A stretch of 64,000 nucleotides of DNA, taken from the NCBI GenBank assembly GCA_900541975.1, contig UQLR01000002.1, positions 62,001 to 126,000 of the forward strand, written 5' to 3'. Numbering within the stretch: the stretch's first letter is position 1; every line of letters starts with the position of its first letter. The notes beneath the pieces are model-generated. The model made no database searches. It saw only the letters and a program-made list of their open reading frames with translations, and was not told the origin of the DNA. This DNA is from an uncultured Oscillospiraceae bacterium. Its GTDB lineage: Bacteria > Bacillota > Clostridia > Oscillospirales > Acutalibacteraceae. Both the position numbers and the translations under genes were made by a program. This document shows, piece after piece, positions 60,802-64,000 of the stretch.

Positions 60802-63426
60802 ATGGCAAAGCAGCTTGCAAAGGCGTATGACCCTAAGGAGGTCGAGGACAGAATTTATGATTTTTGGATGGAAGGCAACTACTTCCATGCAGAAATAGAC
60901 CCGGATAAAAAACCGTATACGATCATCATGCCGCCGCCAAATATTACAGGGCAGCTGCACATGGGGCATGCGCTGGACGAAACTCTGCAGGATATTTTGA
61001 TTCGTTTCCGCCGTATGCAGGGCTACTGCGCCTTGTGGCTGCCCGGCACGGACCATGCCTCTATTGCGACAGAAGCAAAGATCGTGGAAGCCATGAAGGA
61101 AGAGGGCGTAACAAAGGAACAAATCGGAAGGGAAGCGTTTTTACAGCGTGCCTGGGACTGGAAGAAGGTTTACGGCGGCCGCATAGTGGAGCAGCTTAAA
61201 AAGCTTGGGTGCTCCTGCGACTGGCAGCGGGAGCGTTTTACTATGGATGAGGGCTGCTCTAAAGCCGTGCGGGAGGTGTTTGTCCGCCTGTATGAAAAAG
61301 GGCTGATTTACAGGGGCGAACGGATCATCAACTGGTGCCCGCACTGCCGCACCTCCATATCGGATGCAGAGGTAGAGTTTGCAGAGCACGACGGATTTTT
61401 CTGGCATTTGCGGTATCCGCTTAAAGATAAAAGCGGGTATGTACAGCTTGCAACGACAAGGCCGGAAACCCTGCTGGGCGACACAGCCGTTGCGGTACAT
61501 CCGGACGATGAGAGATATAAAAAGCTTATAGGAAAAACCCTGGTTTTGCCGCTTGTGGGAAGGGAAATCCCCATTGTTGCAGATACGTATGTCGAGCCGG
61601 AATTTGGAACAGGCGTTGTAAAAATTACGCCTGCGCACGACCCCAACGACTTTGAGGTCGGCCTGCGCCATAACCTGCCGGTAATCAATGTTCTTGACGA
61701 CAACGCCGTTATGAACGAAAATGCCGGCGAGCGTTATGCGGGGTTGGACCGGTATCAGGCAAGAAAAAAGATTGTACAGGATCTGCAGGAGCAGGGTTTT
61801 CTTGTAAAAACAGAACCGATCAAGCACAATGTGGGAGCGTGCTACCGCTGTAAGACAGTGGTGGAGCCAAAGGTTTCCAAGCAGTGGTTTGTAAAAATGC
61901 AGCCTTTGGCGGAGCCGGCAATAAATTGCGTAAAGGACGGGGAAACGACAATTATCCCCGAACGGTTTGAAAAGGTTTACTTTCATTGGATGGAAAATAT
62001 TAAGGACTGGTGTATTTCCCGCCAGCTATGGTGGGGGCACAGAATTCCGGCATGGTACTGCGGCGACTGCGGCGCGGTAACGGTAAGCAGGGAAGAGCCG
62101 CAGGCATGCGCTGCATGCGGCAGCCGCTGCTTATGCCAGGATGAAGATACGCTGGATACATGGTTTTCGTCCGCCCTGTGGCCGTTTTCTACGCTTGGCT
62201 GGCCGGAAAAAACGCCGGAGCTTGCCTATTTTTATCCAACCAGCACCTTGGTTACAGGCTATGACATCATTTTTTTCTGGGTTGCCAGGATGATCTTTTC
62301 CGGCTGCGAGCATATGCATAAGCCGCCGTTTGATACGGTGTTCATTCATGGAATTATCCGTGATGAAAACGGGGTGAAAATGTCAAAATCGCTGGGAAAT
62401 GGAATTGATCCCCTTGAAATTATAGAACAATACGGCGCAGACGCGCTGCGCTTTTTTCTGGCAACGGGCAATTCGCCCGGAAATGATATGCGCTTTTCTC
62501 AAAAACGTGTGGAAGCATGCCGCAACTTTGCAAATAAGCTGTGGAATGCCGCGCGCTTTGTACACATGCACATTGACGGCTTTACCGTAAAGAACGAGCT
62601 TCCAAAAGAGCTGGCCACAGAGGATAAATGGATTGTAAGTACGCTCAACCGCGTAGCAAAGGAAGTTACCGAAAATCTTGAAAAATATGAGCTGGGCGTT
62701 GCCGTGCAGAAACTGTACGATTTTATTTGGGACTGCTACTGTGACTGGTATATTGAACTGGCAAAAGCAAGGCTGCAGCAGGAAGGGTCCTCTGCACAAA
62801 ATGCAAGGCAGGTGCTGGTTTGGGTGTTGGATAAAATTTTGCTGCTGCTGCATCCGTTTATGCCGTATATTACAGAGGAAATCTGGCAGACAATCCCGCA
62901 TGCGGGGCAGACCATCATGCTTGCAAAGTACCCTGTATTTCAGGCGGAAAACGACTATCCGCAGGCAACCGAAGAAATGGAAGCCGTAATGGAGGCGATT
63001 CGCGCAATCCGTAACCGCCGTGCGGAAATGAACGTGCCGCCCGCAAGAAAAGCAAAGGTGTACGTTGCAACGCAGAAGGCCTCTGTTTTTGAAAACGGTG
63101 CGCAATTTATTTGCAAGCTTGCTTTTGCAAGCGACGTAGAGGTTGGCGCATCGTTTGAAATGGACGGTGCGGTCACAGCCGTTACGGCCGATGCAAAAAT
63201 TTATATACCAATGGAAGAGCTTGTAGACCGGGAAAAAGAACTTGCGCGGCTGGAGAAGGAACTTGCCGCTACACAGAAAAGATTTGCGCAGTCACAGGGA
63301 AAGCTGCAAAACGAAGGTTTTTTGGCAAAAGCGCCGGAACATGTGATCGAAACGGTCCGGCAGCAGGCACAGAAGGAGCAGGAGAAAATTTCCATGATCC
63401 AGGCGGCGATCCAGGCGCTGCAATAA
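60802..63426 (+). CDS. valS: Valyl-tRNA synthetase
   Basis: An 874-residue class I synthetase that charges tRNA-Val. The HIGH-type motif is [15 protein letters not shown] (near residues 45-60), the editing domain holds [16 protein letters not shown], and KMSKS reads [10 protein letters not shown]; the C-terminal region is the valine-specific coiled coil ([19 protein letters not shown]). The zinc-like CPHC and CGDC/CAAC pairs are present. Two consecutive ATG codons (60799, 60802) precede AKQ; the second fits the ribosome site better. truB follows 11 bases later. Confidence 0.97.
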   Translation: MAKQLAKAYDPKEVEDRIYDFWMEGNYFHAEIDPDKKPYTIIMPPPNITGQLHMGHALDETLQDILIRFRRMQGYCALWLPGTDHASIATEAKIVEAMKEEGVTKEQIGREAFLQRAWDWKKVYGGRIVEQLKKLGCSCDWQRERFTMDEGCSKAVREVFVRLYEKGLIYRGERIINWCPHCRTSISDAEVEFAEHDGFFWHLRYPLKDKSGYVQLATTRPETLLGDTAVAVHPDDERYKKLIGKTLVLPLVGREIPIVADTYVEPEFGTGVVKITPAHDPNDFEVGLRHNLPVINVLDDNAVMNENAGERYAGLDRYQARKKIVQDLQEQGFLVKTEPIKHNVGACYRCKTVVEPKVSKQWFVKMQPLAEPAINCVKDGETTIIPERFEKVYFHWMENIKDWCISRQLWWGHRIPAWYCGDCGAVTVSREEPQACAACGSRCLCQDEDTLDTWFSSALWPFSTLGWPEKTPELAYFYPTSTLVTGYDIIFFWVARMIFSGCEHMHKPPFDTVFIHGIIRDENGVKMSKSLGNGIDPLEIIEQYGADALRFFLATGNSPGNDMRFSQKRVEACRNFANKLWNAARFVHMHIDGFTVKNELPKELATEDKWIVSTLNRVAKEVTENLEKYELGVAVQKLYDFIWDCYCDWYIELAKARLQQEGSSAQNARQVLVWVLDKILLLLHPFMPYITEEIWQTIPHAGQTIMLAKYPVFQAENDYPQATEEMEAVMEAIRAIRNRRAEMNVPPARKAKVYVATQKASVFENGAQFICKLAFASDVEVGASFEMDGAVTAVTADAKIYIPMEELVDREKELARLEKELAATQKRFAQSQGKLQNEGFLAKAPEHVIETVRQQAQKEQEKISMIQAAIQALQ

Positions 63427-63437
63427 AGGATGGTTTT

Positions 63438-64000
63438 GTGAACGGGGTTATAATCATAGACAAGCCGCAGGGTTTTACGTCTTTCGACGTGATTGCAGTT
63501 ATGCGCAGGCTTTGTGCGCAGAGAAAGATCGGACATACAGGCACGCTCGACCCTATGGCTACGGGCGTGCTTCCTTTGCTTTTGGGCAGTGCAACGCGCG
63601 CACAGGCGCTGATACCCGACAGCGATAAGGAATATGTTGCACAATTTCAGCTTGGAATAACCACAGATACGCTGGACAGTACAGGGAAAACGCTTACGCA
63701 GAAGCCGTATACGGGCATTGGACGGCAGCAGATTTTACAGGTGTGCGCACAGTTTGAGGGGAAAATTATGCAGACGCCGCCAATGTATTCTGCCGTGCAA
63801 AAAGATGGGCAGAGGCTGTATGATCTGGCAAGAAAGGGAGTAACCGTAGAGCGGGCGCCGCGGCCGGTGGCTATTCGGGCGCTTTCCCTGCAGGATTACC
63901 GGGAAAAAGAAGGAACGGGGACCATAAGGGTAAGCTGCTCCAAAGGAACGTATATCCGAAGCCTGGTCGACGATATGGGGGCGGCGCTGGGCTGCGGCGC
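63438..64000 (+). CDS. truB: tRNA pseudouridine-55 synthase, N-terminal part (partial)
   Basis: The gene runs off the window after 187 codons. A GTG start at 63438 follows AAAGGA. The visible protein has the TruB signature GHTGTLDPMATGVL with catalytic Asp38, then YSAVQKDGQRLYDLAR and CSKGTYIRSLVDDMG. TruB modifies uridine 55 in the T-loop of tRNAs. It is probably co-transcribed with valS. Confidence 0.95.
   Translation, partial: MNGVIIIDKPQGFTSFDVIAVMRRLCAQRKIGHTGTLDPMATGVLPLLLGSATRAQALIPDSDKEYVAQFQLGITTDTLDSTGKTLTQKPYTGIGRQQILQVCAQFEGKIMQTPPMYSAVQKDGQRLYDLARKGVTVERAPRPVAIRALSLQDYREKEGTGTIRVSCSKGTYIRSLVDDMGAALGCG

Overview
The window looks like chromosomal DNA of a strictly anaerobic, endospore-forming member of the Clostridia (Ruminococcaceae/Oscillospiraceae-like). 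The basis is: sporulation genes (SpoIIID, YpeB, a SpoVB-type flippase), anaerobe oxygen-defence proteins (rubrerythrin, rubredoxin, an FprA-type flavodiiron protein), a two-subunit Fe-S fumarase, Ktr potassium uptake, low-GC Gram-positive Shine-Dalgarno sites (AGGAGG) and intrinsic terminators at most gene ends. The species assignment is inference. I saw no tRNA, rRNA, CRISPR array, insertion sequence or phage module.

Layout. 1-94: end of a LexA/S24-type gene. 384-3170: a DUF554 membrane protein, then a GntR (YtrA-type) regulator with its ABC transporter. 3810-8765: asparagine synthase, an M14 carboxypeptidase, ADP-ribose pyrophosphatase, a small membrane protein and RibF. 8850-12617: a single-chain PurL. 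12695-15765 (minus): the least ordinary part, an AT-rich cluster with a secreted protein joining a ricin-type lectin region to a caspase-like His/Cys domain, followed by three membrane-anchored proteins, two of them paralogues. 15996-17375: a CpXC protein and a small acidic protein. 17610-23315 (minus): Ddl, membrane-anchored MurF, an alpha/beta hydrolase, a GH3 lipoprotein and rubrerythrin. 23603-25698: KtrB-KtrA. 26557-33353: the phosphate regulon pstS-pstC-pstA-pstB-phoU-phoP-phoR with candidate PhoP boxes. 33480-37099: YpeB, rubredoxin, flavodiiron protein, HAD hydrolase. 37297-40404: a second GntR-ABC module. 40607-42030: fumarase. 42167-50240: YfhO-like protein, SpoIIID, a two-component system translationally coupled to an HtrA protease, and a YgjP-like metallopeptidase. 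50245-56005 (minus): a FemABX transferase, a second two-component system with an accessory membrane protein, and a SpoVB-type flippase. 56192-64000: DegV protein, a heterodimeric ABC exporter, ValS and the start of TruB.

How the genes work together. Several blocks serve the cell envelope: Ddl and MurF make and attach D-Ala-D-Ala, the GH3 enzyme and M14 peptidase probably recycle wall fragments, the FemABX protein may build cross-bridges, and two sensor-regulator pairs plus HtrA fit envelope surveillance. The Pst/Pho block is a complete uptake-and-sensing circuit, and direct-repeat boxes in front of both pstS and phoP suggest autoregulation. The two GntR-ABC modules, 36 kb apart, share a strikingly similar operator, TTGTA-N13-TACAA.

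Most worth follow-up: the secreted ricin-lectin/caspase-like protein and its membrane-anchored partners, the shared GntR operator, the PhoP boxes, the low-complexity insertion in Ddl, and the nested RNA structure before the ABC exporter. All functional calls are from reading the sequence; no database search was run.
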